A stretch of DNA of 52,465 bases from Rhodococcus sp. 06-462-5 (GCF_002258315.1 NZ_NOYD01000058.1:1-52465); one strand, 5' to 3'; positions 34,302 to 44,065 are shown, counted from the stretch's first letter. Translations and numbers: made by a program. The notes: generated by a model not told the origin, from the sequence alone.

Positions 34302-35329
34302 GACGTTGCCGTCACGCTCGGTCGGATCTGCGGAATGATGCTCTCTCCGTACGCTTCCAGCGTCGCTGCTTTGGCGTCGTGCTGGAGGTACACCGAGAAC
34401 TGGTCGACTCCGAGTGTCTCCAACTCCTTCAGCTTGGCGATGTGATCGGCTGGGGTGCCAAGCAGGCAGAACCTGTCGATCACCTCGTTCGGGACGAATT
34501 CGGCGTGCGAATTGCCTGCTCGACCGTGCTCGTTGTAGTCGTACCCTTTGCGCGCCGCGATGTAGTCGGTGAGTGCCTGTGGGACACCGCCGCCATCGCC
34601 GCCGTAGCGCGAGACGATATCTGCGACGTGGTTGCCGACCATCCCGCCGAACCAACGACACTGGTCTCGGGCGTGTTCCAGCCCTGCGTCGGTGCCGTCG
34701 GTGACGTAGGCGGGAGCCGCAACGCAGATCGAGATCGAATCCGGGTCGCGACCGGCCTGCTCGGCCGCAGCCCGGACCCGGCCGATCGTCCACGCCGCGA
34801 TGTCGGGATCGGCCAGCTGCAGAATGAACCCGTCCGCCACCTGTCCGGTGAGCTCGAGGGCTTTGGGGCCGTACGCCGCGACCCACACCTCGAGTCGGGA
34901 CCGCTCCGCCCACGGGAACTGCACCGTCGTCTCCCCGACCCGGGCACTTCGCCCGTTGGCCAAGCTGCGGATCACCTCGATCGATTCCCGCAGCGTGGCA
35001 AGGGTTGTCGGCTTCCCGCCGAGGGCACGGACGGCCGAATCACCGCGGCCGATGCCGCAGACGGTCCGATTGCCGAACATGTCGTTGAGCGTCGCGAACG
35101 TCGATGCCGTCACCGTCCAGTCGCGCGTGGCCGGATTGGTGACCATCGGACCGACGGTCACCCGCCTCGTCGCGGCCAGAATCTGGCTGTAGATGACGTA
35201 CGGTTCCTGCCACAGCAGATGCGAATCGAACGTCCATACGTGCGAGAAGCCGTGTGTCTCTGCCTGCCTGGCCAGGTCGACAACTCTCGACGCCGGCGGA
35301 TTGCACTGGAGTACTACCCCGATGTCCAT
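34298..35329 (-). CDS. LLM-class flavin/F420-dependent oxidoreductase
   Basis: 343 residues of luciferase-like (TIM-barrel) fold. The start MDIGVVLQCNPPASRVVDLA, the motif HVWTFDSHLLWQEPYV and GIGRGDSAVRALGGKPTT near residue 97 are typical of F420-dependent enzymes often found beside dihydropyrimidinase genes. It could carry out the redox step on the pyrimidine or hydantoin ring in place of a classical dihydropyrimidine dehydrogenase; that role is an inference. The cofactor (F420 or FMN) is not decided by sequence alone. Confidence 0.85.
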   Translation of the reverse strand: MDIGVVLQCNPPASRVVDLARQAETHGFSHVWTFDSHLLWQEPYVIYSQILAATRRVTVGPMVTNPATRDWTVTASTFATLNDMFGNRTVCGIGRGDSAVRALGGKPTTLATLRESIEVIRSLANGRSARVGETTVQFPWAERSRLEVWVAAYGPKALELTGQVADGFILQLADPDIAAWTIGRVRAAAEQAGRDPDSISICVAAPAYVTDGTDAGLEHARDQCRWFGGMVGNHVADIVSRYGGDGGGVPQALTDYIAARKGYDYNEHGRAGNSHAEFVPNEVIDRFCLLGTPADHIAKLKELETLGVDQFSVYLQHDAKAATLEAYGESIIPQIRPSVTATS

Positions 35330-35332
35330 GGC

Positions 35333-36754
35333 TCAGATCAGATTCTGAGACAGGTCGCGTCGGACGAAGCGGCCGTGTCCCGCAGTGCCGGAATAGGATC
35401 CACCGTCGACGATGATCCGGCCACGCGAGATCACGGTGTCGACGTGCCCGTCGATCTCGAAACCTTCGTATGCCGAATAGTCCATGTTCATGTGGTGGGT
35501 CTTGTCGACACCGATGCTGGTGTGCCCGTTCGGGTCGTAGATCACGATGTCCGCGTCGGCACCCGGGCTGATCACGCCTTTCCTCGGGTACATGCCGAAC
35601 ATCCGAGCCGGGGTGGTGCAGCAGACGTCGACCCACTTCTCGAGCGTGATCCTGCCGCTCTTGACGCCCTGGAACATCAGATCGATGCGGTGTTCCACCG
35701 AGCCGATCCCGTTGGGAATCTTGGAGAAATCGCTGATACCCATCTCCTTCTGATCCTTCATGCAGAACGGGCAGTGATCGGTACTGACGGTCGCCACGTC
35801 ACCGGTGCGCAGGTACCGCCACAACTCGTCCTGATGCCCCTCCGCTCGCGATCGCAACGGCGTCGAGCAGACCCACTTGGCACCCTCGAAGCCCGGTGCA
35901 CCGAGTTGTTCCTCGAGCGACAGATACAGGTACTGCGGACATGTCTCGGCAAAGACGTTCTGCCCGTTACCCCGGGCCTGCGCGATCTGTTCCAGGGCCT
36001 GCTTGGCAGAGACGTGTACGACGTAGAGCGGTGCACCGGTGACGTTGGCCAACATGATGGCTCGGTGCGTCGCCTCCTCTTCGAGCTGCCACGGCCGTGA
36101 CGTGCCGTGGAAGTACGGGGCGGTGTCTCCACGCGCGATCGACTGAGCAACGAGAACATCGATCGCGATGCCGTTCTCCGCGTGCATCATCAGCAGTGCA
36201 CCCGTTTCGGCTGCGGACTGCATGGCGCGCAGGATCTTGCCATCGTCGGAGTAGAACACGCCCGGGTAGGCCATGAAGAGTTTGAAACTGGTGACGCCCT
36301 CGGATACCAACTCGCTCACGGCTTTCAGAGAGTCGTCGGTGACGTCGCCGATGATCTGATGGAAGCCGTAGTCGACGGCGCACTGCCCCGCGGCCTTGTC
36401 GTGCCATTGCGCCAGAGTGTCCTGGACGCGCTGACCGGGGGTCTGAATCGCGAAGTCCACGATCGTCGTCGTGCCACCCCACGCCGCTGCGCGCGTTCCG
36501 GTTTCGAAGGTGTCGGAGGCGAACGTACCGCCGAACGGCATCTCCATGTGCGTGTGCCCGTCGACCCCACCCGGGATCACGTACTTCCCGGTCGCGTCGA
36601 CGACGACGTCCGCCGAGGTCTTCAGGTCCGCGGCCAAGGAAACCGATCCGGGTGCCATCACTGCGACGATGGTCTCACCGTCGATGAGAACATCCAATTC
36701 CTGTGCGCCGGTGGTGGATACCACGGTCCCACCGTGCACGAAGGTGGTGGCCAT
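35333..36754 (-). CDS. hydA: Dihydropyrimidinase (hydantoinase)
   Basis: 473 residues of amidohydrolase fold. Metal ligands are H67 and H69 in GVDGHTHMEM, the carbamylated lysine K158 in SFKLFMAY, H191 in LMMHAENG, a histidine in YVVHVSAKQ, and the aspartate in VSTDHCPF. It opens dihydrouracil or dihydrothymine to N-carbamoyl-beta-alanine or N-carbamoyl-3-aminoisobutyrate. The ATG shares one base with the amidase stop. Confidence 0.93.
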   Translation of the reverse strand: MATTFVHGGTVVSTTGAQELDVLIDGETIVAVMAPGSVSLAADLKTSADVVVDATGKYVIPGGVDGHTHMEMPFGGTFASDTFETGTRAAAWGGTTTIVDFAIQTPGQRVQDTLAQWHDKAAGQCAVDYGFHQIIGDVTDDSLKAVSELVSEGVTSFKLFMAYPGVFYSDDGKILRAMQSAAETGALLMMHAENGIAIDVLVAQSIARGDTAPYFHGTSRPWQLEEEATHRAIMLANVTGAPLYVVHVSAKQALEQIAQARGNGQNVFAETCPQYLYLSLEEQLGAPGFEGAKWVCSTPLRSRAEGHQDELWRYLRTGDVATVSTDHCPFCMKDQKEMGISDFSKIPNGIGSVEHRIDLMFQGVKSGRITLEKWVDVCCTTPARMFGMYPRKGVISPGADADIVIYDPNGHTSIGVDKTHHMNMDYSAYEGFEIDGHVDTVISRGRIIVDGGSYSGTAGHGRFVRRDLSQNLI

Positions 36755-37596
36755 CAGGGTTGCACCAGCGGGCCGTATGCGTCGGGTCTACGGTCACGAT
36801 AGAACGCCCACCGGTCGCGGACCACCTTGATCAAATCCATGTCGAGGTCACGCACGATTATTTCGGGTTCCGAATCCGACGCCACCTCGCCGACGAATTT
36901 GCCTTCGGGGTCCACGAAATAACTGGTGCCGTAGAAGTCGTCGTCACCGTATTCGGATTCGATTCCGACTCGATTGATCGCGCCCACGTAGTACTCGTTG
37001 GCGACGGCCGAGGCGGGTTGTTCGAGCTTCCACAGGTAGTTCGACAGGCCCCGCGAGGTGGCCGACGGATTGAAGACGATTTCGGCGCCGGCAAGACCGA
37101 GTGCGCGCCACCCTTCCGGGAAATGCCTGTCGTAGCAGATGTAGACACCGATACGCCCGACCGCGGTGTCGAACACCGGCCACCCCAGATTGCCGGGACG
37201 AAAGTAGAACTTCTCCCAGAATCCGTTCACGTGGGGGATGTGGTGTTTTCGATACTTGCCGAGATACGTGCCGTCCGCATCGACGACGGCAGCCGTGTTG
37301 TACAGAAGTCCGGGTTGTTCCTGCTCGTAGACGGGCAGAATCATCACGATTCCGAGTTCCTTCGCCAATGCCGCGAAACGGTCGACGGTGGGCCCGGGTA
37401 CCGATTCTGCGTATTCGTAGAACTTCGCATCCTGTAGCTGACAGAAGTACGGACCGTAGAAAAGCTCTTGGAAACAGACGACTTTCGCGCCCTGCTCGGC
37501 GGCGGACCGAGCAAACCCCTCGTGCGCCGCGATCATCGATTCTTTGTCACCGGTCCACTTGCTTTGGACCAGAGCAGCTCGAACTGTGGACATCAT
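36754..37596 (-). CDS. Nitrilase-superfamily amidohydrolase, probable beta-ureidopropionase
   Basis: About 280 residues with the Glu-Lys-Cys triad: E44 in VCFQELFYGPYF, K117 in GKYRKHHIPH and C154 in GVYICYDRHFPEG. It is expected to cleave N-carbamoyl-beta-alanine to beta-alanine, CO2 and ammonia. It is the first gene of the leftward operon. Starts at 37602 (GTG), 37596 or 37593 are all possible; 37596 is a compromise. The upstream gap is short (about 100 bp) and AT-richer, probably holding the operon promoter. Confidence 0.88.
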   Translation of the reverse strand: MMSTVRAALVQSKWTGDKESMIAAHEGFARSAAEQGAKVVCFQELFYGPYFCQLQDAKFYEYAESVPGPTVDRFAALAKELGIVMILPVYEQEQPGLLYNTAAVVDADGTYLGKYRKHHIPHVNGFWEKFYFRPGNLGWPVFDTAVGRIGVYICYDRHFPEGWRALGLAGAEIVFNPSATSRGLSNYLWKLEQPASAVANEYYVGAINRVGIESEYGDDDFYGTSYFVDPEGKFVGEVASDSEPEIIVRDLDMDLIKVVRDRWAFYRDRRPDAYGPLVQP

Positions 37597-37694
37597 TGGC
37601 ACCCAATCTCTCGCTGGCTTGCACCCTCAAGATATTTTGCGCCGTGTTACGGGATCGTTCGGCCGGTTTCGTATGTATTAATCGTCGGAACTGT

Positions 37695-39203
37695 TCACGA
37701 GTGTGGAAGGAGTGCGCGCACGGCCTCGATGGAGTCCGCGGTGGCGAGGTTCTTGTCGGGGCGATACCGCAGTACGCGCGCGAATCTCAGGGCCACACCG
37801 CCGGGGTAACGCGAGCTGACCTGCACGCCGTCGAGTTCGATTTCGACGATCAACTCGGGGCGCAGGTACACGGTGTGCTCGTCACGCTCGCGCTCGTGTT
37901 TCGGGAATTCGTCGGTCTGCCATTGCAGCAGAACGTCGGTCAGGCCTTTGAAGGTCTTGCCGACCATGATCGGGTCACCGCCGTCGGGATCGCGAGCTCC
38001 GAGGTGCAGGTTGGACAGGTAACCGGTGCGACGCCCGTATCCCCACTCGGCTCCCAGGACGACGAGGTCGAGGGTGTGCTCGGGTTTGACCTTCTGCCAG
38101 CTCTTTCCGCGGCGGCCTGCGGCGTACGGCGCACCGAGAGCCTTGAGCATGACCCCTTCGTGACCGGCGTCGAGTGCAGCGTCGAAGTGGGCTGCGGCCG
38201 CGTCCGCATCGGGCCGGACGGCACTGGGAATTCGGTGCCCCGGGGCCACCCGATCCAGTGCGGCCAGGCGCTGCTCCAGCGGGACATCGAGCAGGTCCAC
38301 ACCGTCGAGGTGCAGGCAGTCGAAGAAATAGGGCTGCAGCAGCAGCTCGTGCGCGCTCTCGGCACCGAACCGACTCATCGTTTCCTGGAACGGTCTCGGG
38401 CGGCCGCTGTCCTCGAGCGCGAGGGTCTCCCCGTCCAGTACCACCGAATCGCACGGCAACGCGAGAACCAGATCCACCAGCTCGGGCACACTCGCAGTGA
38501 TGTCGCGCAGAGTTCGGGTGTAGATGCTCACGTCGGTTCCGGAGCGGTGCACCTGAATTCGCGCACCGTCGAGCTTGTATTCGACGGTGACATCGCCGGA
38601 CAGCTGTTCCCAGGCACCGCGCAGAGATTCCGCGGGCGACGCCAGCATCGGCCGGACCGGTCGACCCACCTCGAGCCGGAATGCATCGAGCGCGTCGACA
38701 CCACCGGTGATGGCGGCAACGGCCGTCGCGGGCAAACGACCCGACAGCATGAATGCGCGACGCACCGGTGCCTGCGGCAGGTTCGTGGCCGCGGCAACAG
38801 CGTCGACCATGATTCCTTCGAGCGCGCCCTGCCGCAGCTCGCCGGTGACGAGCCGGATCAGAAACCGACGCTCCTCGGCCGTACTCCGAGAGAACAGGTC
38901 GGTCAGCAGCGCTACCCGGCGAGCAGCAGAACCGGCCCCCGACGTCGCCGCGACCGAAGATACAGCCTCGTCCACCTCGGCAACCGTCAGCGTCGAGTCC
39001 GCAGCAGCCGCAACGTCGAGATCGGCCAACGTGCGCCAGCCCACGCCTATCCGCCCCTGCGGCAACTCCCCCGACAGCCAGGACACGGCGGGCTCGATGT
39101 CACCGACTTCGGCCTCGGCCAGCAAGGCACCGATCTGCTCGATCTTGGCCTTGCGCGAACGCGTCGCTGAAACAGCACGGGACGTTTCGACGATCCTCGA
39201 CAT
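37695..39203 (-). CDS. ligB: ATP-dependent DNA ligase (LigB-like)
   Basis: 502 residues. The N-terminal DNA-binding domain (about 1-180) precedes the adenylation domain with nucleotidyl lysine K210 in VEYKLDGARIQ, then motifs III and IIIa (DGETLAL, FFDCLHL), and the C-terminal OB domain with KGL and EIELDGVQVSSRYPGGVALRF. It seals nicks with ATP and has no LigD polymerase or Ku-type partner here, resembling mycobacterial LigB. The ATG at 39203 is preferred over the GTG at 39209. Confidence 0.85.
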   Translation of the reverse strand: MSRIVETSRAVSATRSRKAKIEQIGALLAEAEVGDIEPAVSWLSGELPQGRIGVGWRTLADLDVAAAADSTLTVAEVDEAVSSVAATSGAGSAARRVALLTDLFSRSTAEERRFLIRLVTGELRQGALEGIMVDAVAAATNLPQAPVRRAFMLSGRLPATAVAAITGGVDALDAFRLEVGRPVRPMLASPAESLRGAWEQLSGDVTVEYKLDGARIQVHRSGTDVSIYTRTLRDITASVPELVDLVLALPCDSVVLDGETLALEDSGRPRPFQETMSRFGAESAHELLLQPYFFDCLHLDGVDLLDVPLEQRLAALDRVAPGHRIPSAVRPDADAAAAHFDAALDAGHEGVMLKALGAPYAAGRRGKSWQKVKPEHTLDLVVLGAEWGYGRRTGYLSNLHLGARDPDGGDPIMVGKTFKGLTDVLLQWQTDEFPKHERERDEHTVYLRPELIVEIELDGVQVSSRYPGGVALRFARVLRYRPDKNLATADSIEAVRALLPHS

Positions 39204-39346
39204 CAACACACACCGAACATAACCGCCCCTACCGACAGCGTGCTGACATCCAATTGTTACCGGTGTGACTCGAGCGACTGGTGTTCTTGCTGTTACGTTC
39301 GATTCATGTCAGCCACGTCCGTGCGAGAAAGCGCATGGACGACGTC

Positions 39347-40924
39347 TCAGCTGAATCCGAGCACGCGGTCGCCCCACGCAGCGCGCATGTCGCCGTCTGG
39401 GTCGTCGACGAGAGTGTCGGATGTATCGATCACCAGCGTCCAGCGAGTCTTCTCGGTGTACGGAGCCCAATGCTTGGACGCGTCCAGCGCCGCGGGAACG
39501 CCGTACCGCGCGAAGGCGAGCCAGCGTCTCTGCATCCGCGCCGACACCGCCATTGCCGGCTTTCGGCCACCGAGCCAGAAGGTGGGGTCTCGGCTGAGCG
39601 TTCCGAAATTGCCGAAGACATACGGCAGTTCGGTCGCGTGGCCGGCTCCCACTCGAGCGGCCTTGAGCATCGGCGTCGCATGATCGAATCGGTACATCCA
39701 TGTCGGCGAGTGCCTGCTGTGCCCGTCGGCGATCCACACGCTCGGCATGAGGAATCCAGCGTCGCGCGACATGGCCTGTGCCCCAGCCGGTTTGTCTCGG
39801 TCCGGGTATGCCGCCATGATCTCGGCGACTCGATAGGCAGGCAGGTCCGCGTGGTCGTGAGCGATGGCGCGGAACATCTCGGAGACGGTGTCGGAGGTGA
39901 TAGGCATCAACGGAGACTTCATGAATCGGAAGATCGAGGGCTCGTCGTGGTTGGTGCCGATGATCAACGGGATTTTGTGCGAGAGACCCTTCTGGAAGGC
40001 TGCCACGGGATAGCGCGGCACGATATCCCCGTCGACGACCGGCGAAAGACCAAGTGTGCCAGGCACTGTCGTCGGGATCTCGTAGCACAACGTGTCGCCG
40101 GCCGTGACCAGTCTGGTGAAATGCATCTCGAACAGTTCACCGATGTCTTCCCGGTCGACACCCACCAATTCCAGGAATCTCGACGCCACCGCGGCTCCGC
40201 GTTCGGGGCCGTACACCGAGGTCGCGGGCGCGCTCTGCACGATCGCTCGCTGGAACAGGCCCTCGGCCTTCGGAGAGGTCATCAAGGTGGTGACGGACGC
40301 TCCCCCGGAGGATTCGCCGAACACCGTCACCTGATCGGGATCGCCGCCGAACGCGGAGATGCACTCGCGGACCCACTGCAGTGCGGCAATCTGATCTCGC
40401 AGTCCCAGATTGGTCTCGAAGGTGTGCTCGTCGGTGGAGAACGACGAGAGGTCGAGGAACCCGAACGCGCCGAGACGAAAGTTGATGGTCACCACCACCA
40501 CGTCGCCGTTCTCGCTGAGGTTTTTTCCGTCGTAGACCCGCTGGGCCGACGATCCGAGCGAGTACGCACCGCCGTGGATCCACACCAGCACCGGCCGCAG
40601 TTCTGCCTCGGGACGGGGAGCCCAGACGTTGAGCGTGAGGCAGTCCTCGGAAATCGACAGCGACGGGTCGATCGGCACCGGACTGTCGCGGCCCTGCGGA
40701 GCCATCGCACCGAACTCGAGGCCGTCCAGCACTCCCGCCCAGGGCTGCAACGGTCTCGGTGCCCGGAACCGGAGCTTGCCCACCGGAGGCGTGGCGTAGG
40801 GAATACCCCGCCAGGCCACGATCGGCGACGCATCGGCAGCGACCGGATAGCCGAGAACGTCGCCGTAGGGCGTGCTCACGAGCACGGTGGAATCGGACGC
40901 AGCGGAATCGGACGCAGTGACCAT
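39347..40924 (-). CDS. Type-B carboxylesterase/lipase
   Basis: 525 residues of alpha/beta-hydrolase fold. The oxyanion hole is VLVWIHGGAY, the nucleophile is S206 in VFGESSGGAS, an acidic residue lies in GTNHDEPSI, and the histidine is in GAGHATELPYVFGN. It is cytoplasmic, since there is no signal peptide. The ATG at 40924 has GGGAGG 4 nt upstream. It hydrolyses short- to medium-chain esters; the natural substrate is unknown. Confidence 0.9.
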   Translation of the reverse strand: MVTASDSAASDSTVLVSTPYGDVLGYPVAADASPIVAWRGIPYATPPVGKLRFRAPRPLQPWAGVLDGLEFGAMAPQGRDSPVPIDPSLSISEDCLTLNVWAPRPEAELRPVLVWIHGGAYSLGSSAQRVYDGKNLSENGDVVVVTINFRLGAFGFLDLSSFSTDEHTFETNLGLRDQIAALQWVRECISAFGGDPDQVTVFGESSGGASVTTLMTSPKAEGLFQRAIVQSAPATSVYGPERGAAVASRFLELVGVDREDIGELFEMHFTRLVTAGDTLCYEIPTTVPGTLGLSPVVDGDIVPRYPVAAFQKGLSHKIPLIIGTNHDEPSIFRFMKSPLMPITSDTVSEMFRAIAHDHADLPAYRVAEIMAAYPDRDKPAGAQAMSRDAGFLMPSVWIADGHSRHSPTWMYRFDHATPMLKAARVGAGHATELPYVFGNFGTLSRDPTFWLGGRKPAMAVSARMQRRWLAFARYGVPAALDASKHWAPYTEKTRWTLVIDTSDTLVDDPDGDMRAAWGDRVLGFS

Positions 40925-41022
40925 GGAACCTCCCGTTCGGTCGTTGCCCAACGTACCAACATCAACCATCCCCTCGGCGACGATACGCACAGCGTCGACG
41001 CCCGCGAGCCAAGGAATCGGCG

Positions 41023-41670
41023 ATGAAGAGAATCGGAAGTGCCACAGTGGCAGTCGTCGGGGCGTGCCTGCTCGGAGCCTGCGGTACGAGCGGCGAAGGC
41101 AACGGTCCGATGGCCACCGTGATCACCGACCGCCCCACCCCGATCACCACGGCTCCCTCCGTCCCTTCTGTTACGTCGGCATCACCGTCCATCACGGCGA
41201 CCACCACGCCGACGTCCACCACGGCGACGTCGACGAGTCCTGCTGCAGCTCAGGCGAAGCCGCAGGACTACGCAGGAAAAGCACCCGGCTGGTACTACTT
41301 CTCCAGCCCCAGCGGAAAATTCGAGTGCGGTATCGCCGTCCTCGAATCATCGATCGCCGGATGCCACGGATCACTCCCTGATTCGGCACCCGAGGTTCCC
41401 GGTAGCGGGGCGTCGGGATCGGCGGTGAAACCCAATGCCGTGCAGCTGATTGCCGGGTCCCCGGCGAAGTTCGAGAGCCTCGGCGATCCCAAGTTCCACC
41501 GTTTCGACGGCCCTGCGGCGGCCTTGCCGTACGGCGAGGTGCTCACCGTCCCCGGAAGTGGCTCCACCAACGGTCTGCAGTGCAGCATCGACGAGCAGAC
41601 CGGGGTCACGTGCTCCGATCAGGTCGGCCACGGTTTCACCGTCTCGGACGAGGATTTCGACCTTCGCTGA
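41023..41670 (+). CDS. Secreted lipoprotein of unknown function
   Basis: 215 residues. The signal ends in LLGAC (C20). A long Thr/Ser/Pro/Ala linker (about 30-75) precedes a C-terminal domain with four cysteines in FECGIAV, AGCHGSL, LQCSID and VTCSDQ, which probably form two disulphides. The linker suggests it spans the cell wall. No enzymatic motif is seen. It stands alone between the esterase gene and a sugar porter. Confidence 0.75.
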   Translation: MKRIGSATVAVVGACLLGACGTSGEGNGPMATVITDRPTPITTAPSVPSVTSASPSITATTTPTSTTATSTSPAAAQAKPQDYAGKAPGWYYFSSPSGKFECGIAVLESSIAGCHGSLPDSAPEVPGSGASGSAVKPNAVQLIAGSPAKFESLGDPKFHRFDGPAAALPYGEVLTVPGSGSTNGLQCSIDEQTGVTCSDQVGHGFTVSDEDFDLR

Positions 41671-41690
41671 CGGTCTCGTTCGCGCGGCAA

Positions 41691-41705
41691 ATTACCAGGC
41701 GTAAT
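41691..41705. promoter_or_regulatory. Inverted repeat upstream of the sugar porter
   Basis: ATTAC (41691-41695) and GTAAT (41701-41705) flank CAGGC, about 84 nt before the MFS start. Short, so only a possible operator. Confidence 0.3.
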
Positions 41706-41788
41706 GTCCGGGGACGGTACGACAATCCCTGCCGTACGGTCTCTCCAGCGGCCGACGCCCGTGCGCGCGGCCGGAAGGTGCATCACTC

Positions 41789-43186
41789 ATGAATCAGACC
41801 TCGGACCGCCACACAGCGAAGGTCATCGGCGTCAGCATCGCCGCTGCTGTGGGCGGGTTCCTGTTCGGCTTCGACAGCTCGGTCATCAACGGCGCTGTCG
41901 ACTCGATCGAAGATCACTTCCTCCTCGGCTCGTTCACCACCGGCTTCGTGGTCGCGATCGCCCTCATCGGGTGCGCAGTGGGTGCCTGGTTCGCAGGCAG
42001 CCTCGCAGACCGTTGGGGACGCAAGAAGGTCATGCTGCTGGGCTCGGCCCTGTTCGTCGTTTCCTCGATCGGCTCGGGACTGGCGTTCAGCGTCCCCGAC
42101 CTCATGCTCTGGCGAGTGCTCGGCGGACTCGGAATCGGCATCGCCTCGGTGATCGCACCGGCGTACATCGCCGAGATCGCTCCCGCCAAGTGGCGCGGCT
42201 CCTTGGCCTCGCTCCAGCAATTGGCCATCACCATCGGCATTTTCGCTGCCCTGCTGTCGGACGCCCTTCTCGCCGGTGCCGCCGACGGCGCGTCCAACGA
42301 CCTGTGGTTCGGCATCGAAGCATGGCGCTGGATGTTCCTCGTCGGCGTGATTCCCGCTCTCGTGTACGGGTTGCTGGCAACCCTGATTCCGGAGTCTCCG
42401 CGTTACCTCGTCGGTCAGCATCTCGACGAGGAAGCGGCCCGCGTCCTGGCCGAGATCACCGGTGAATTGCATCCGGACGAGCGCGTCCACGAGATCAGGC
42501 TGACGCTACGCAAGGAGTCCCGCTCGTCGTTCGCCGATATTCGCGGGCCGAAGTTCGGCCTGCAACCCATCGTCTGGGTGGGCATCACGATGGCCGTGCT
42601 GCAGCAGCTGGTCGGCATCAACGCGATCTTCTACTACTCGACGACGCTGTGGCGTTCGGTCGGCTTCACCGAGGATCAATCGTTCACCACCTCGGTCATC
42701 ACCGCCGTGATCAACGTGGTCATGACATTTGTGGCAATCCTGTTCGTCGACCGAATCGGCAGGCGCAAGCTGCTGATGGCGGGCTCGATCGGCATGTTCG
42801 GCGGACTCGTCATGGCGTCGGTGGCATTCTCGCAGGCGACCGGCAGCGGCGACGACGTCACGTTGCCCGCTCCGTGGGGTGCGATCGCGCTGGTCGGGGC
42901 CAATCTGTTCGTCATCTTCTTCGCCTCGACATGGGGTCCGATCATGTGGGTCATGCTCGGTGAGATGTTCCCCAACCGCATGCGTGCCATGGCGCTAGGC
43001 ATCGGCACCGCAGCCAACTGGATGGCCAACTTCGCTGTCACGCTTGCTTTCCCGCCACTGACGTCATCTGTGGGCTTGTGGGCGATCTACGCAGGATTCG
43101 CTCTGTTCGCCGCGCTGTCGTTCTTCTTCGTCAAGGCCAAGATCAGGGAGACCAAGGGCATGGAACTCGAGGACATGCTGGGCTGA
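41789..43186 (+). CDS. MFS sugar porter (GalP/XylE-like)
   Basis: 465 residues, 12 TM segments. Signatures are GGFLFGFDSSVINGAV in TM1, ADRWGRKKVML between TM2 and TM3, PESPRYLV after TM6 and DRIGRRKLLMAG between TM8 and TM9. It is a proton-coupled monosaccharide transporter of the sugar-porter family. It is a single gene; the sugar is not set. It is followed by a hairpin and then the TPP riboswitch operon. Confidence 0.92.
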   Translation: MNQTSDRHTAKVIGVSIAAAVGGFLFGFDSSVINGAVDSIEDHFLLGSFTTGFVVAIALIGCAVGAWFAGSLADRWGRKKVMLLGSALFVVSSIGSGLAFSVPDLMLWRVLGGLGIGIASVIAPAYIAEIAPAKWRGSLASLQQLAITIGIFAALLSDALLAGAADGASNDLWFGIEAWRWMFLVGVIPALVYGLLATLIPESPRYLVGQHLDEEAARVLAEITGELHPDERVHEIRLTLRKESRSSFADIRGPKFGLQPIVWVGITMAVLQQLVGINAIFYYSTTLWRSVGFTEDQSFTTSVITAVINVVMTFVAILFVDRIGRRKLLMAGSIGMFGGLVMASVAFSQATGSGDDVTLPAPWGAIALVGANLFVIFFASTWGPIMWVMLGEMFPNRMRAMALGIGTAANWMANFAVTLAFPPLTSSVGLWAIYAGFALFAALSFFFVKAKIRETKGMELEDMLG

Positions 43187-43220
43187 CGCCGGACCGCAGA
43201 TACAGGGGCGGCAGCAGCGT

Positions 43221-43236
43221 CACCGGGTGACCGGTG
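43221..43236. terminator. Small hairpin between the MFS gene and the riboswitch
   Basis: CACCGG-GTGA-CCGGTG is a 6-bp perfect stem, 34 nt past the MFS stop. It is a possible terminator, with no T-run. Confidence 0.4.
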
Positions 43237-43255
43237 TTACTGTCGCTTTCGTTCT

Positions 43256-43337
43256 GACACGGGGTGTGTCCGCCGATGCGGATGCTGAGATCAAACCCGC
43301 CGAACCTGATGCAGGTAATGCTGACGAAGGGATGTCA
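43256..43337 (+). ncRNA. TPP riboswitch (THI element)
   Basis: The region holds ACACGGGGTG, then TGCTGAGA at about 43283, ACCC, GAACCTGAT at about 43302, GGTAATGCTGA and CGAAGGGA, all in the order of the TPP-binding core (P2-P4, P5). It ends about 6 nt before the tenA start. Thiamine pyrophosphate is expected to lower expression of the salvage operon. The short gap leaves little room for a terminator, so control of ribosome access is likely. Confidence 0.93.
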
Positions 43338-43342
43338 AGGCG

Positions 43343-44065
43343 ATGACGCCTGTTGTATCTGCGGACCCTGTCCGCTTCACCGATCTACTGTGGGATGCGT
43401 CCGAGAACATTCGACGCGCGATCGACGACCTCGAGTTCCTCCGGCTTCTCGGAGCGGGAACACTCCCGCTCGATGCGTTCCGTCGGTACCTCGAGCAGGA
43501 TTCGCTCTATCTCGGTGGGTACGTCAAGTCGCTGTCACTACTGGCAGCACACGCACCGAACCCGATCGCCGGAGCGTTCTGGGCGAGCGCCGCCGCGAGC
43601 GCGATGGACGAGGCCGCCTCGCACGAAGAGATGCTGACCGGTGGAGCGCTGCCCGCGTCGACGCGGACACCCGAGCCTTCACCGGCATGCCTCGGTTACA
43701 CCTCCTACCTGACCGCGACTGCGGCAACCGAACCGTATCCTGTTGCAGCAGCAGCTGTTCTGCCATGTTTCTGGATCTACGCCGACGTGGGCCGCTCACT
43801 CGCCGGTGCCGCGAAGGCGGTTCTCGATCGCGATCCCGACCACCCGTACGCGCGGTGGGTAGCCGCTTACGACGCACCCGAATTCCATGCCATCGTCGAC
43901 GCCGCCAGAACATTCGTGGACGACGCGGCGGCTGCCGCGACTCCGATACAGCGCGAGCAGATGATCGACGCGTTCGTGGTGGCATCGAGGTACGAATTGA
44001 TGTTCTGGGACAGCGCTTTACATCCCACCCCGTGGCCCCTGGCCGAGAGTGCGGTGTACGCATGA
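43343..44065 (+). CDS. tenA: Thiaminase II/aminopyrimidine aminohydrolase (TenA)
   Basis: 240 residues of TenA helical fold. The active site has D53 in RYLEQDSLYL, the nucleophile C142 in VLPCFWIYADV and E218 in SRYELMFWD, so it is a TenA_C-type enzyme that converts aminopyrimidine from degraded thiamine to HMP. The ATG lies directly behind the riboswitch. It overlaps thiY by 4 nt (ATGA). Confidence 0.92.
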   Translation: MTPVVSADPVRFTDLLWDASENIRRAIDDLEFLRLLGAGTLPLDAFRRYLEQDSLYLGGYVKSLSLLAAHAPNPIAGAFWASAAASAMDEAASHEEMLTGGALPASTRTPEPSPACLGYTSYLTATAATEPYPVAAAAVLPCFWIYADVGRSLAGAAKAVLDRDPDHPYARWVAAYDAPEFHAIVDAARTFVDDAAAAATPIQREQMIDAFVVASRYELMFWDSALHPTPWPLAESAVYA

